Below, piece after piece: positions 33,604 to 42,644 of a stretch of 49,480 nucleotides of DNA. The DNA comes from Mycobacterium sp. WUMAC-067. GTDB taxonomy: Bacteria > Actinomycetota > Actinomycetes > Mycobacteriales > Mycobacteriaceae. The notes under the pieces are model-generated. The model made no database searches, was not told the origin of the DNA, and saw nothing but the letters and a program-made list of their open reading frames with translations. Both the position numbers and the translations under genes were made by a program. The first letter of the stretch is position 1, and each line of letters begins with the position of its first letter. The stretch is from positions 1 to 49,480 of the forward strand of contig NZ_JAEKMI010000036.1 of the NCBI RefSeq assembly GCF_020217485.1, read 5' to 3'.

Positions 33604-35448
33604 TCAGTGGGCGCCCAGGCCGCCACCGAGGTATTCGGCGCGGCATGCGCGACGGGCGAGCTTGCCGCTGGTCGTCCGTGGGATGGCCCCCGCCGGTAAG
33701 AGGCGCACGTCCGCGACGGTCAGACCGTGGCGCTGCGAGACCGCTTCACGAATCGCCCCGATCGCCGGCTGTGGGTCCTGACGGCTGGTGCCGGCGGCGC
33801 GTTCGGCGACGACGACGAGCCGGTCGGCGGCCGGGTCCTGCTGGGCCGGTACGGAAAACGCCGTCACGTATCCGCGCCGAACCATCGGGGACGCCTCCGC
33901 GACGGTGGCCTCGATATCGTGCGGATAGTGGTTGCGGCCCTCGATCGTGATGAGGTCCGCCATCCGCCCCGTCACGTACAGCTCGCCGTCGAGGTACACG
34001 CCCAAATCGCCGGTGCGCAGCCATGGGCGTTCGAGGTCGGCGCCCTCAGCGTGGCTGCCATCGGTGCGTCGCGATCGCAGTGCGGCGCCGAACGCCAGCC
34101 GGGTCTCTTCGGGGAGTCCCCAGTATCCGCGACCAATGTTGTTGCCCTGCAACCAGATTTCACCCACCTCGCCGTCCGGCAATTCGGCGGCGCTGCCGGG
34201 GTCGACGATCACGGCCCATTCGCTGCGTGCCACCTGCCCGCATGACACCTGAGCGACGGCGTTGGGGGCGTCCGCGGGCACGCGCACCGCGTGCCCGGCG
34301 CCCAGCTGTTCGCGGTCGAAGTACACCGCCGTCGCCTCGGCCACCGGCGCGATGGTCGCGACGAGCAACGTTCCCTCGGCGATGCCGTAGGACGGATTGA
34401 ACGCGGTGCGGGGCAACCCGTATGGCGCGAACGCCTTGTTGAACGTCCTGATCGCGTCGATGCTGACGGGCTCGGAGCCGATGATCATCACCACGTTGCG
34501 CAGGTCGATGTCCTCGCCGCCGGTGGGCAGGCCGCGCTGCGCCGCCCACTCGTAGGCGAAGTTCGGCGCCGCGGTGACGACATTGCCCTGCCGCGAGCCG
34601 TCGGACAATGCCTGGATCCACCGCAGCGGCCGGCGGACGAACGCGGCTGGAGACATCAGGGTGGAATGGCCGCCGTAGACGGCCGGAAAGCCGATCATCG
34701 ACAAACCCATGTCGTGGTAGAGCGGTAACCAGCTGACGCCGTGAGTGTTTCGGTCCAGCAGGTCGATCGACAGAATCATCTGCACCAGGTTGGTGCCGAC
34801 CGCGCGGTGGGTGATCTCGACGCCGACCGGCGGCCGGGTGGAGCCCGACGTGTACTGCAGGTGCGACACATCGTCCATGCCGAGCTCGGTCGCCACGAAC
34901 GACTCACCCGCCGAGTCGGGAATCCGGTCGATGGCGATCACCTGCGGCCGGCCCAGGTGCGGGTGACCGGCTAAGAATCCCGCGACCGCGCCTTCCGCGG
35001 CGGTGGTGGTGAGCAGGACCGTGGGCTTCGAGTCGCGCAACGCGGTATCGAGGCGCTCGGCATGCCCGGGCAATTCCGGGGCGAACAGCGGCACCGCGAT
35101 GGTTCCCGCCTTGACCGCCGCGTAGAAGCCGGCGACGTAGTCGATGCCCTGCGGCGCGAGGACCGCAACGCGCTCACCACGGCTCGCGACTTGTTGGATG
35201 CGCGCGCCGATGGCTTCCAGCCGCACGCCGAACCGGGTCCACGTCACCTCTTCGGCTTTGCCATTCCCCTGGCCGCTGTAGTCGAGGTAACGATAGGCCA
35301 CGGCGTCACCGACGTTGGCGATGTTGCGGTCGATCAGCGATATCAGGTTGACGCCGGGCGGCAGCGCGATATTTCCGTCGCCGTCCAGGCAGTCCTCGAT
35401 TCGAAGCAGCCCGGGGACACCGGCGTCATGCCGGGAGCCGTGATCCAT
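33604..35448 (-). CDS. fadD31: Fatty-acyl-AMP ligase FadD31
   Basis: Activates a fatty acid as acyl-adenylate for handover to lipid synthesis enzymes. The 614-residue protein has the ANL motifs: LQYTSGSTRPPVGVEITH (phosphate loop), NPSYGIAEGTL (A5), LRTGDLGVYLDGELYVTGR (hinge region), and PRTTSGKLARRACR with the catalytic Lys near the end. FAAL-type proteins lack CoA ligase activity; FadD31 belongs to that group in M. tuberculosis (Rv1925), and the gene order here matches. No polyketide synthase is adjacent. The ATG giving MDHGSRHDAG is preferred to one six codons upstream. Confidence 0.9.
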   Translation of the reverse strand: MDHGSRHDAGVPGLLRIEDCLDGDGNIALPPGVNLISLIDRNIANVGDAVAYRYLDYSGQGNGKAEEVTWTRFGVRLEAIGARIQQVASRGERVAVLAPQGIDYVAGFYAAVKAGTIAVPLFAPELPGHAERLDTALRDSKPTVLLTTTAAEGAVAGFLAGHPHLGRPQVIAIDRIPDSAGESFVATELGMDDVSHLQYTSGSTRPPVGVEITHRAVGTNLVQMILSIDLLDRNTHGVSWLPLYHDMGLSMIGFPAVYGGHSTLMSPAAFVRRPLRWIQALSDGSRQGNVVTAAPNFAYEWAAQRGLPTGGEDIDLRNVVMIIGSEPVSIDAIRTFNKAFAPYGLPRTAFNPSYGIAEGTLLVATIAPVAEATAVYFDREQLGAGHAVRVPADAPNAVAQVSCGQVARSEWAVIVDPGSAAELPDGEVGEIWLQGNNIGRGYWGLPEETRLAFGAALRSRRTDGSHAEGADLERPWLRTGDLGVYLDGELYVTGRMADLITIEGRNHYPHDIEATVAEASPMVRRGYVTAFSVPAQQDPAADRLVVVAERAAGTSRQDPQPAIGAIREAVSQRHGLTVADVRLLPAGAIPRTTSGKLARRACRAEYLGGGLGAH

Positions 35449-35649
35449 GGGTGCCAGTCTAGGCAAGCCGTTTCCGCGGTCCCTGCGCCGACGAAGCGGG
35501 CAAACGCCAAGCGACGCGGCCGCATTCGCTCATTCCGTGAGGTGTAGGTGGCCCCCGAGCCGGGGGTTCGGCGGGTGGGCGGTAGCCTACCGGCGAGCGC
35601 AGTCCAGGGCCATCGAGGGCCGTAGCGTTTGCTATCACCAGGAGTTGTC

Positions 35650-36117
35650 ATGTCGGGCCGCAAGTTCTCCTTCGAAATCACCCGTACCAGCAGCGCGCCC
35701 GCCGCGACGCTGTTTCGGCTCGTCGCCGATGGCGCCAACTGGTCGCAGTGGGCCAAGCCGATCGTTTTGCGCTCGAGTTGGGCCCGCCAGGGCGATCCCG
35801 CGCCGGGTGGGATCGGGGCCATCCGCAAGGTGGGCATGTGGCCCGTCTTCGTGCAGGAGGAGACCGTCGCGTACGAGCCGGACCGCCGCCACGCCTACAA
35901 GCTGGTGGGACCGCCGACCCCGGCCCAGGACTACGCCGGCGAGGTGGTCTTCACGCCGAATGCGGCCGGCGGCACGGACATCCGGTGGACCGGCTCATTC
36001 ACCGAGGGCGTTCGCGGAACGGGACCGGTGATGCGCGCCGCGATGGGCGGGGCGGTCCGATTCTTCGCCGGCCGCTTGGTCAAGGCCGCCGAACGCGAGT
36101 CGAACACCGGGCGGTAG
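35650..36117 (+). CDS. SRPBCC (START-like) protein
   Basis: A 155-residue helix-grip protein that would hold a hydrophobic ligand. FSFEITRTSSAPAATLFRLV opens the fold, and a C-terminal helix (GAVRFFAGRLVKAAERES) closes the cavity. AGGAG lies six bases before the ATG, which supports this start over an ATG seven codons upstream. It is divergent from fadD31 with about 200 bases between starts, so a lipid ligand is plausible but unproven. It resembles polyketide cyclase-like proteins common in mycobacteria. Confidence 0.82.
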   Translation: MSGRKFSFEITRTSSAPAATLFRLVADGANWSQWAKPIVLRSSWARQGDPAPGGIGAIRKVGMWPVFVQEETVAYEPDRRHAYKLVGPPTPAQDYAGEVVFTPNAAGGTDIRWTGSFTEGVRGTGPVMRAAMGGAVRFFAGRLVKAAERESNTGR

Positions 36118-36178
36118 CAGTCCGCGAAATACGCGATACGCGAAGCACACTCGCGAGGATGGTCGCGGCTGTGCGCCG

Positions 36179-37342
36179 CTACTTGGAGCCGACCTCGTCC
36201 TGATACTTCTTGGTCATGTGCGCGACGGCGTCGAGCTGTGACTGCGCGAGGCTCTCCCGGGCCTGCCCGGCGCGCGCCGCGGCGTCCAGCGTCGGCTGCG
36301 CCTGGCCCTGGAAGTGCGGCATCACTTCGGCGGCGAACAATTCGGCGGACCGTTTGGTGGCGGCGGGGTTCGCCCACTCGTGACCCATCTGCAGCATGCA
36401 ACCGAACCCGCCGGACTGGTCCCACAGCCGCTGCACCTGCTCGCGCGCCCGCTCGGGCGTGCCGATCACGCCGGCCCCGTTGTCGTTGATCACATCGATC
36501 ATCTCGTCGAGCTGTTCTCCCGGCATCGTCATCTGCGGGAAGGTGGCCACCTTCTGGAAGTACCGGAACCACGGCTCGATGCCGAACTTGACCTCTTCGC
36601 GGGCCTGCTTTTCGGTCTCGGCGAGATGGAACAGACCGACCAGGCTCCAGTTCCCGCGGTCGACCTGCGCGCCGAACGTCGCCGCGCGCTCCTCGACGAT
36701 GTCCCAGTGGTAGGACAGCGCGTTGAAGCCCTCGACGGTCAGCGTCGCCCCGATGGACAGCAGGCCGATGCCGTGCTTGCCGGCCAGCCGCGCGCCCGTC
36801 GGCGAGGCGACCGCGGCCACCGACAGCGGGATCCCGCCGTCGGAGTACGGGGCAAGCTGCAACCGGGCATCGAACAGCTGGTGGGTCGCCGTTTTGGCGC
36901 TCACCGTCTCCCCCGCGAGCAGCCGGACGACGATGTCGAGGTTCGTTTCCAGCAGCTCCCGCGTGTCGGTGGGGGTGAGACCGATCATCGACGAGTCGCT
37001 GGGCAGCGAGCCCGGACCGACGCCGCCGATGATGCGGCCATGTGTGAGATGGTCCAGCAGCATCAGGCGGTCCGCGACCCACAGCGGATTGTGATACGAC
37101 AGCGAAATGACCCCGGTGCCGAACCGGATTCGCTTCGCACGTTCGGCGGCGGCGGCGATGAAGATCTCCGGGGAGCTGATGATTTCGCTCCCGGCCGAGT
37201 GGTGCTCGCCCATCCAGACTTCGTCAAAGCCGAGGGCGTCGAGGTGCTCGATGAACTCGAGATCGCGTTGCAGGGCCAGCGTCGGATTGGTGCCCGCGCG
37301 ATGGAAGGGGGCGATGAAATATCCAAACCTGAGCTTGCCCAT
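36179..37342 (-). CDS. LLM-class flavin-dependent oxidoreductase
   Basis: A 387-residue luciferase-like TIM-barrel monooxygenase or F420-dependent enzyme. Landmarks are GYFIAPFHRAG, DEVWMGEHHSAG, RIRFGTGVISLSYHNP and GRIIGGVGPGSLPSD. A lid region with GKHGIGLLSIGATLT follows. GEHH and the GTGVISL strand are typical of the bacterial luciferase alpha-like branch, which uses FMN; use of F420 cannot be excluded. The substrate is unknown. The relic at 17099-17308 is a related gene. An ATG 11 codons upstream is possible, but MGKLRFGYFI is the natural start. Confidence 0.87.
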   Translation of the reverse strand: MGKLRFGYFIAPFHRAGTNPTLALQRDLEFIEHLDALGFDEVWMGEHHSAGSEIISSPEIFIAAAAERAKRIRFGTGVISLSYHNPLWVADRLMLLDHLTHGRIIGGVGPGSLPSDSSMIGLTPTDTRELLETNLDIVVRLLAGETVSAKTATHQLFDARLQLAPYSDGGIPLSVAAVASPTGARLAGKHGIGLLSIGATLTVEGFNALSYHWDIVEERAATFGAQVDRGNWSLVGLFHLAETEKQAREEVKFGIEPWFRYFQKVATFPQMTMPGEQLDEMIDVINDNGAGVIGTPERAREQVQRLWDQSGGFGCMLQMGHEWANPAATKRSAELFAAEVMPHFQGQAQPTLDAAARAGQARESLAQSQLDAVAHMTKKYQDEVGSK

Positions 37343-37513
37343 GGGATCCCTTTGCAGTCGAGTCCCCCGAACCATAGCTCAAAGGACGCTGCGGGAAGCC
37401 GGAAGAAATAAGCCCAGAGTTATCAGCCGGTGGGGCCAGGTAACCATGACCCCACCGGCTAGGGCAACAAGTCTGGGACTTCGAACTAGAACGGGCTCAA
37501 CGACAGTGGCTGA

Positions 37514-37891
37514 TCACGGGTAGCCGCCGCAGACGTTGCCGACGCACCCGCCGCCACCGCCCGGGCCACCGCCGCCACCGCCGACGCCGGGGATGCTGCC
37601 GCCGCCGCCACCGGGACCGCCGCCACCGGTCGGGCCACCGGGGATGCTGCCCCCGCCGCCACCGGGACCGCCGCCACCGGTCGGGCCACCGGGCACATTG
37701 CCACCACCGCCGCCGGGACCACCGCCGCCCTCACCGGGTGTCGTGGAGGGCGCGACGCTCGAAGACGGCGTGGTCGTCGGGGTGGTCGTGCTGCTTGGCC
37801 CTTCTTTGTGCCCGCCGCCGCAGCCGACCGCCAGTACGAGCATGGCCGCGCCGCCGAACAGGGCGACCGTTGTCCTCGGTCCAGATCCCAT
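37514..37891 (-). CDS. Gly-rich putative lipoprotein with tandem repeats
   Basis: A 125-residue exported protein. The signal segment TVALFGGAAMLVLAVGC ends in a lipobox-like AVGC, so Cys24 may carry lipid. A Ser/Thr/Pro-rich stalk (SSTTTPTTTPSSSVAPSTTP) follows, and then about 70 residues of Gly/Pro repeats built from a 17-residue unit of GGPTGGGGPGGGGGSIP type. The last 12 residues hold two Cys (GGCVGNVCGGYP), possibly a disulfide. No known domain is seen. It lies alone between the LLM gene and a gene-free stretch. The repeats probably vary between strains. Confidence 0.65.
   Translation of the reverse strand: MGSGPRTTVALFGGAAMLVLAVGCGGGHKEGPSSTTTPTTTPSSSVAPSTTPGEGGGGPGGGGGNVPGGPTGGGGPGGGGGSIPGGPTGGGGPGGGGGSIPGVGGGGGGPGGGGGCVGNVCGGYP
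37575..37735. repeat. 51-base tandem repeat inside the Gly-rich lipoprotein gene
   Basis: About three copies of a 51-base (17-codon) unit, seen by the recurrence of GGGATGCTGCC at 37590 and 37641 and of the diverged GGGCACATTGCC at 37691. Flanking sequence is also GCC/ACC-rich. The units differ by a few bases. Such in-frame repeats can expand or contract by slippage. Confidence 0.7.
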
Positions 37892-38299
37892 CAGATCCCC
37901 CAATCTCCACGTGCGCCACGTCGCGGCGCCCACTGTTTCTTACCCCGGGGCATGGGCGCGCAAACTACTTCCGGCGGCGAGTTTGCGATGCACGACGGTG
38001 GCCGTCACGCGGGCGATCGCGGGCCATCGGGAAAGAGCGGGTTAGCGATTCACGGGCGGAGCCGTAGCGGCACAAGGGAATGTGCCAACGCGGGGCACCA
38101 TCGAGGCTTTGAAGCCGATGGCCCATCTCGGGCCTATGGACCATCGGCGAAACAAATCGTATCTGTGTCCGGCGCTTGCCGTGGGCGAAATGTCTTACTC
38201 GCAAATTAGAAAATTTCTTATATTCACTAAGTAGACCGTCCTCGGAGCGAACTCAGGCGGCCGCGAAAGGCCGTGACCAGGGCCGCGGCTGCATCGCGG
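37892..38299. other. Gene-free stretch with an AT-rich patch
   Basis: No convincing gene is seen in about 400 bases between the lipoprotein start and the aceA end. Positions 38195-38235 are AT-rich, including GAAAATTTCTTATATTCAC, unlike the surroundings. It could hold a promoter, a small RNA or residual foreign DNA. Open frames on either strand are Arg-rich and unlikely to be coding. Confidence 0.45.
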
Positions 38300-40588
38300 C
38301 TACCCCTCCTTGGTGATCAGCTTGCGCAGCGCCACGCGATCGGGCTTGAGCAGTTCGGCGATGCGGGGCTGGTTCACCTCGGCGACGATGATCTCGCCGA
38401 CCTCCTGGTAGACCTCGCTGAAGATACCGTGGGACTTCATCTTCGAGGTCTGATAGAGGTTGTCCTCGGTCGGCGTCACGTAGATCACCCCGTCGGCCTT
38501 GAAGCGGTGCACCAGCCAGAGGTGAATCAAGGTCATCAGCCGCTTTTGCCGGAGCTTCTCCGCGAAGGTGTTCTGGTCGCGCACCTGCAGGATGCTGCGG
38601 CCGTGCCGGTCCTTGATCGGATCGACGACCACGTTGGCCAGCTGCTCGTCGCCGTTGCCGTAGATGCCGAGTTCGAGCACGTCCGAGCCGGCCCGGCGGG
38701 GCCGCAGTTGCACCCGCAGTTTCTCGCCGAGGTCGTAGTTTTCGCTCCACATCGCCAGCCACTCCTCGAGCAGCTTCTTGGGCACCTCGGTCTGCACCAG
38801 GTGCTGGTGCTGGGTCGAGCCCTCGCCCATCGACTTGGTGGTGGCGGTGCGCCCCGAGGATGCCGTCAGCGCGGCGTCGCTGCGCGGCCCCCCGACCAGG
38901 GTTTGCGGTGTGCGGTAAGGGGATTCGACCAGGCGCATCTTGCGCTGCAGCCGGGCCAGCGCCAGCATGCCGTCCTGTTGCAGCGAGGTGGCGAACTCCT
39001 CGGCGGCGACGCCGTCGATCTGGTGTCCGCCGTAGGTGATGAAGTTGAAGACGAAACCCATCTTGCCCAGTTCCTCGGGGAACTGCTTCATCTGCTCGTC
39101 GGTCATGCCGGTGGTGTCCCAGTTGAACGACGGGGACAGGTTGTAGGCCAGCATCTGGTCGGGGAACTTGGCGTGGATGGCGTCGGCGAACTGCCGGGCG
39201 TCGGCCAAGTCCGCGGTCTTGGTCTCCATCCAGAGAATGTCGGCGAACGGCGCGGCCGCCAGCGATTTGGCGATGGCGTACGGGATGCCGCCACGGATCT
39301 GGTAGTAACCCTCGGGCGTCTTCGACAGTTCGCAGTCCCAACCGGGGTCGACGCCCAATTCCTTCGCCTTGGCCTTGGCGGAGTACAGCGAGGCAGTCGC
39401 CGCGAAAGCCCGCCATTCGTCGGCGCTCATATCGGCCGGTTCGCCCTCGCTGGCGGCGAACGCGAGCACATCGGCGACGGCCTCGCCGTAGGTCATCAGG
39501 CCGGCGTCGTCCTCCCAGGCGGCCACGAACCGCGACTCGACTTGGTCGAACAGGTCATCGATCGATTGTTGGCCGTTCTCGCGCCAGGCGTTGACGGCGT
39601 CGGAGATCACGCCCTGGATCCCTTGGCGCTCAAGCCATGCGGCGGCCTCCGCGTACTCGCCTTCGGGCAACGCGTAAAGCAGGTGCCCGTTGAGATCCTT
39701 GACACCCAACTCGTAGAAGCGACGCACCAACGCCAGGAAGCACGACTTGTACGAAGGAATCTTGAGGTTGGTGGCGCCGAGCAGGAACGGCTGATCGCGC
39801 TCGTCGGCCCGGCTGTCCAGCAGGTTGGCGGCCTCGGCGTCGGTGCGCGCGACGATGATGCCCGGAACCTTCATGATGTCGAGCTGGAAGCGCGCGGTAT
39901 TGAGGCGTTTGATCTGTTCGTCGGATGGCACCAAGACCTTTCCGCCCTGGTGTCCGCACTTCTTGGTGCCGGGGCGCTGGTCCTCGATGTGGTAGCCGGG
40001 CACGCCGACCTCGACGAACCGGCGGATCAGGTTGCGCACGTGCGGGTCACCGCCGTGGCCGGTGTCCGCGTCGGCGATGATGAACGGCCGGTAGTCGTAG
40101 GTCGTGGCCGCGGCGCGCTGCTTCTCGCTCATCTGCAGGCGCTGGTACTGCTGGTTGCGGTCGGCGGTGAGCAGGGCGCGCACCAGCACCGCGGCGTCGT
40201 CGGGCACCTGGCTCAGCGGGTAGCTGGCCAGGTCGGGTCCGGGATCTTCAGTGGTGGAGCCCTTGGCCGAGGTGGCCCAGCCGCCCAGATAGATCCCCTC
40301 GATGCCCATCCGCTTCATCGCCACCGCCTGGCCGGGCGAGTACGGGCCGAACGTCGTGATGCTCTTCTTCTGGGCGAACAGCTCGCGCAACCGCTCATAG
40401 AAGGCCGCCGCCGCGTCGCGTGCCACGGTGTAGTCGGTCGGGATAGTCCCGCGCTGCTCGGCTACCTGGCGGGCGGTGTAGAGGCGGGTGATCCGGGAAA
40501 AGCGCGGATCGTCGAAGTATTGCTGCGTGGCAGCGACCTCGTCGTCGAACGACGGCCGGACTTGCGTGTCCTTATCGATGATCGCCAT
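38300..40588 (-). CDS. aceA: Isocitrate lyase 2 (full length)
   Basis: Splits isocitrate into succinate and glyoxylate (glyoxylate shunt, with methylisocitrate lyase activity) for growth on fatty acids. The 762-residue protein is the long ICL2 form. The catalytic loop KKCGH (209-213, Cys211) and the metal site ADADTGHGGDPH are intact. DGVAAEEFATSLQQDGMLAL and SPYRTPQTLVGGPRSDAAL come before the C-terminal regulatory domain (about 600-762), which in M. tuberculosis ICL2 responds to acetyl-CoA. In M. tuberculosis H37Rv the gene is split (Rv1915/Rv1916); here it is continuous. The ATG (MAIIDKDTQ) is followed at once by family sequence. Confidence 0.95.
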   Translation of the reverse strand: MAIIDKDTQVRPSFDDEVAATQQYFDDPRFSRITRLYTARQVAEQRGTIPTDYTVARDAAAAFYERLRELFAQKKSITTFGPYSPGQAVAMKRMGIEGIYLGGWATSAKGSTTEDPGPDLASYPLSQVPDDAAVLVRALLTADRNQQYQRLQMSEKQRAAATTYDYRPFIIADADTGHGGDPHVRNLIRRFVEVGVPGYHIEDQRPGTKKCGHQGGKVLVPSDEQIKRLNTARFQLDIMKVPGIIVARTDAEAANLLDSRADERDQPFLLGATNLKIPSYKSCFLALVRRFYELGVKDLNGHLLYALPEGEYAEAAAWLERQGIQGVISDAVNAWRENGQQSIDDLFDQVESRFVAAWEDDAGLMTYGEAVADVLAFAASEGEPADMSADEWRAFAATASLYSAKAKAKELGVDPGWDCELSKTPEGYYQIRGGIPYAIAKSLAAAPFADILWMETKTADLADARQFADAIHAKFPDQMLAYNLSPSFNWDTTGMTDEQMKQFPEELGKMGFVFNFITYGGHQIDGVAAEEFATSLQQDGMLALARLQRKMRLVESPYRTPQTLVGGPRSDAALTASSGRTATTKSMGEGSTQHQHLVQTEVPKKLLEEWLAMWSENYDLGEKLRVQLRPRRAGSDVLELGIYGNGDEQLANVVVDPIKDRHGRSILQVRDQNTFAEKLRQKRLMTLIHLWLVHRFKADGVIYVTPTEDNLYQTSKMKSHGIFSEVYQEVGEIIVAEVNQPRIAELLKPDRVALRKLITKEG

Positions 40589-40739
40589 GTCTTACGCCCC
40601 TCTCCGGCACGACTCCACTGAACGTGAGTCTATCCCCGCGAACGGCAGTTCAATCAGGAGTCGAAAGATCGGGCCAAAACAGTCGTGAAACGCTTGGGAC
40701 ACAACATGTTTCAGTTCACTATCGCTCACGGCTGGGCCA

Positions 40740-41501
40740 CTACGCGGCCAGCCAGTCCCGCTGACGACGGACGAATGCCGCATCGACGACCTTGCCATGG
40801 CCCGGGACGTAGATGGCGTCGGGGCCACCGACCGCGAGCAGCCGGTCCAGGGTGGCCGGCCACGCCGCCACGTCGGAATCGGCGTCGATCGCGGGGTCGG
40901 CGGACTCCTCGACCAGATCACCGGTGAACACCACCACCCGCTCGCCGGCGTTGGTCGCCGGCGCGAGGACCACCAGGTCCGAGGCGGTGTGGCCGCGTCC
41001 GAGGTATGAGATCGTCACCGTCCGGTCCCCCAGATCGACCGAGGCGTCATAGACGCCGCGGGGCGGAGGGCGTAACGCGGCGATCGCCGCGTCCACCTCG
41101 GCGGCGTCGGCACCGTGACGCAGCGCGTCCGCGCGGATCTGGTCGGTCGACGACGTGAGATGCCCGACCACCTCGGGCGCGCAAAGTATCTCCGCCTGCC
41201 CGAACAGCGAGGAGCCCAGGACGTGGTCGAAGTGCTTGTGCGTCAAGACGATATGGCTCACCGGTCGCCCGGCAAGCCAACGGACGTCGGCGTCGACCGC
41301 GGCCGCTTCGGTCAGCGTGGTGCCCGTGTCGATGAGCAACGTTGCCGCGCGGCCGCACACCAGACCGATCGTGACATCGCAGAACGGGAGCCGGCAGCGA
41401 TGCACGCCGCCGGTCAGCGTTTCCCAGGCGAAATGCACACCCTGGAAGGTAACCCCCGGGGCTTGCCTCCGGGCGCTGACGCGGTCGGTTTCGAGCGTCA
41501 T
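40740..41501 (-). CDS. Metallo-beta-lactamase fold hydrolase (Rv1913-like)
   Basis: A 253-residue MBL-fold protein. VLTHKHFDHVLG is the HxHxDH zinc motif, VVFTGDLVEES carries the bridging Asp, and YVPGHGKV the last His. GLVCGRAATLLIDTGTTL near residue 50 is the usual N-terminal strand pair. Members hydrolyse thioesters, lactones or phosphodiesters; nothing here decides which. The ATG (MTLETDRVSARR) is chosen because the frame upstream overlaps the divergent SRPBCC gene. Rv1913 occupies the same place next to aceA in M. tuberculosis. Confidence 0.87.
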   Translation of the reverse strand: MTLETDRVSARRQAPGVTFQGVHFAWETLTGGVHRCRLPFCDVTIGLVCGRAATLLIDTGTTLTEAAAVDADVRWLAGRPVSHIVLTHKHFDHVLGSSLFGQAEILCAPEVVGHLTSSTDQIRADALRHGADAAEVDAAIAALRPPPRGVYDASVDLGDRTVTISYLGRGHTASDLVVLAPATNAGERVVVFTGDLVEESADPAIDADSDVAAWPATLDRLLAVGGPDAIYVPGHGKVVDAAFVRRQRDWLAA

Positions 41502-41522
41502 CGCACCGGCTATCTCCCCGAC
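41502..41522. promoter_or_regulatory. 21-base gap between divergent start codons
   Basis: Only 21 bases separate the start codons of the MBL gene (minus) and the SRPBCC gene (plus). TATCTC at 41511-41516 ends exactly six bases before the SRPBCC ATG, and the opposite strand reads GAGATAGCC over the same bases. If both starts are right, two outward leaderless promoters share this gap and their -35 regions lie in the opposing genes. Confidence 0.45.
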
Positions 41523-41969
41523 ATGGCTATCACCGATTCCCGCGAAGTCGTCATCGAAGCGACGCCGGACGAAATCCTGGATGTGCTGTTCGACCTCGAG
41601 TCGTTGACCGAATGGTCGTCGGCGCACAAAAAGGTCGAGGTCCTCGAGCGCGACGATCAGAACCACCCGATTAGATCCAGACAGGTGGTCAAACTCGTCG
41701 GAGTCAGCGATGAACAGGAACTCGCCTACACCGTTCACGACGATGGCGTCGGCTGGACCCTGGTCAGCTCCAAACAACAACGCGCTCAGGAGGGGCGGTA
41801 CACGTTGACGCCCGACGGGGACTCGACCCGGGTCCGCTTCGATCTCACCGTCGACCTGGTGGCACCCGTTCCCGGATTTCTGGTCAAGAAGGGCGCCAAG
41901 AGCCTGATGGACACGGCCACCGAGGGATTGCGCAAGCGGGTACTCGAAGTCGAGAAGCGCGGTAAGTAA
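41523..41969 (+). CDS. SRPBCC (polyketide cyclase/dehydrase-like) protein
   Basis: A 148-residue ligand-binding helix-grip protein. The N-terminus reads DSREVVIEATPDEILDVLFD, followed by the loop SLTEWSSAHKKVEVLERDD. The C-terminal helix reads GAKSLMDTATEGLRKRVLEV. The family binds lipids, polyketides or sterols; members of this subgroup are common and uncharacterised in mycobacteria. The ATG is 21 bases from the divergent MBL start. The PEBP lipoprotein gene follows 62 bases later. Confidence 0.83.
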   Translation: MAITDSREVVIEATPDEILDVLFDLESLTEWSSAHKKVEVLERDDQNHPIRSRQVVKLVGVSDEQELAYTVHDDGVGWTLVSSKQQRAQEGRYTLTPDGDSTRVRFDLTVDLVAPVPGFLVKKGAKSLMDTATEGLRKRVLEVEKRGK

Positions 41970-42031
41970 CCGCGTGCGTCGCCGCGAAACGGGTGCTTCC
42001 GCAGCGCGACCGGGCGGGTCAGACTGTCTTC

Positions 42032-42634
42032 ATGGACACGACTGCGGTGTTTCGTCGAATCGCAGCGCTCATGGGCGGGGCGACGCTGCTGGGGACGCTG
42101 GCCGGCTGCGGCTCCGCTGGTGATAGCCCTCCGACGTCGTCTCCGGCGCCGAAGGTCACGACGCTCGGGAAGACGGCGCCCAACGCGCCCGCGGGCGGGC
42201 CACTGACGATCAGCAGTCCGGCCTTCGCCGACGGCGCGCCGATTCCGGTGCAGTACACGTGTAAAGGCGCCGACATCGCACCGCCGTTGGCGTGGTCGGC
42301 CCCGCTGGGTGCGGCCCTGGTCGTCGATGACCCCGACGCCCCGGCCGGGTTGTACGTCCACTGGGTGGTGATCGGAATCGCGCCCGGGGCCGGCAGCACG
42401 GCCGAGGGCCAGACCCCGGCCGGCGCCATCACCCTGCCGAATACGGCCGGCCAGCCGGCGTATCAGGGCCCCTGTCCCCCGGCCGGAACCGGCACGCACC
42501 GTTATCGGTTCACGCTCTATCAGCTTCCCAACGACTACCGGCTGCCCGGCGGCCTGGCCGGCGTGCAGGCCGCACAGGCGATCGCCGGCGCCGCGACCGC
42601 CCAGGCCCAGCTCGTGGGGGCGTTCGGCGGCTGA
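42032..42634 (+). CDS. YbhB/PEBP-like lipoprotein (LppC / Rv1910c type)
   Basis: An exported 200-residue lipoprotein of the phosphatidylethanolamine-binding-like (YbhB/YbcL) family. The signal ends in LLGTLAGC, a textbook lipobox with lipidated Cys26. The mature part has IPVQYTCKGADIAPPLAWSA, VDDPDAPAGLYVHWVVIGI and GTGTHRYRFTLYQL, the anion-binding pocket motifs of the family. M. tuberculosis carries two relatives here (Rv1910c and LppC); only one is present in this window. Bound ligand and role are unknown. The ATG giving MDTTAVFRR leads directly into the signal peptide. Confidence 0.87.
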   Translation: MDTTAVFRRIAALMGGATLLGTLAGCGSAGDSPPTSSPAPKVTTLGKTAPNAPAGGPLTISSPAFADGAPIPVQYTCKGADIAPPLAWSAPLGAALVVDDPDAPAGLYVHWVVIGIAPGAGSTAEGQTPAGAITLPNTAGQPAYQGPCPPAGTGTHRYRFTLYQLPNDYRLPGGLAGVQAAQAIAGAATAQAQLVGAFGG

Positions 42635-42644
42635 TCCGTCCTCG

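Noticed and set aside
38273..40621. 782-codon frame antisense to aceA
   Set aside because: It mirrors the aceA codons on the other strand and has no recognisable domain.
40627..40653. aceA promoter candidate (TTGAAC and TAGACT on the minus strand)
   Set aside because: The spacer is only 15 bases, so it is too weak to annotate.
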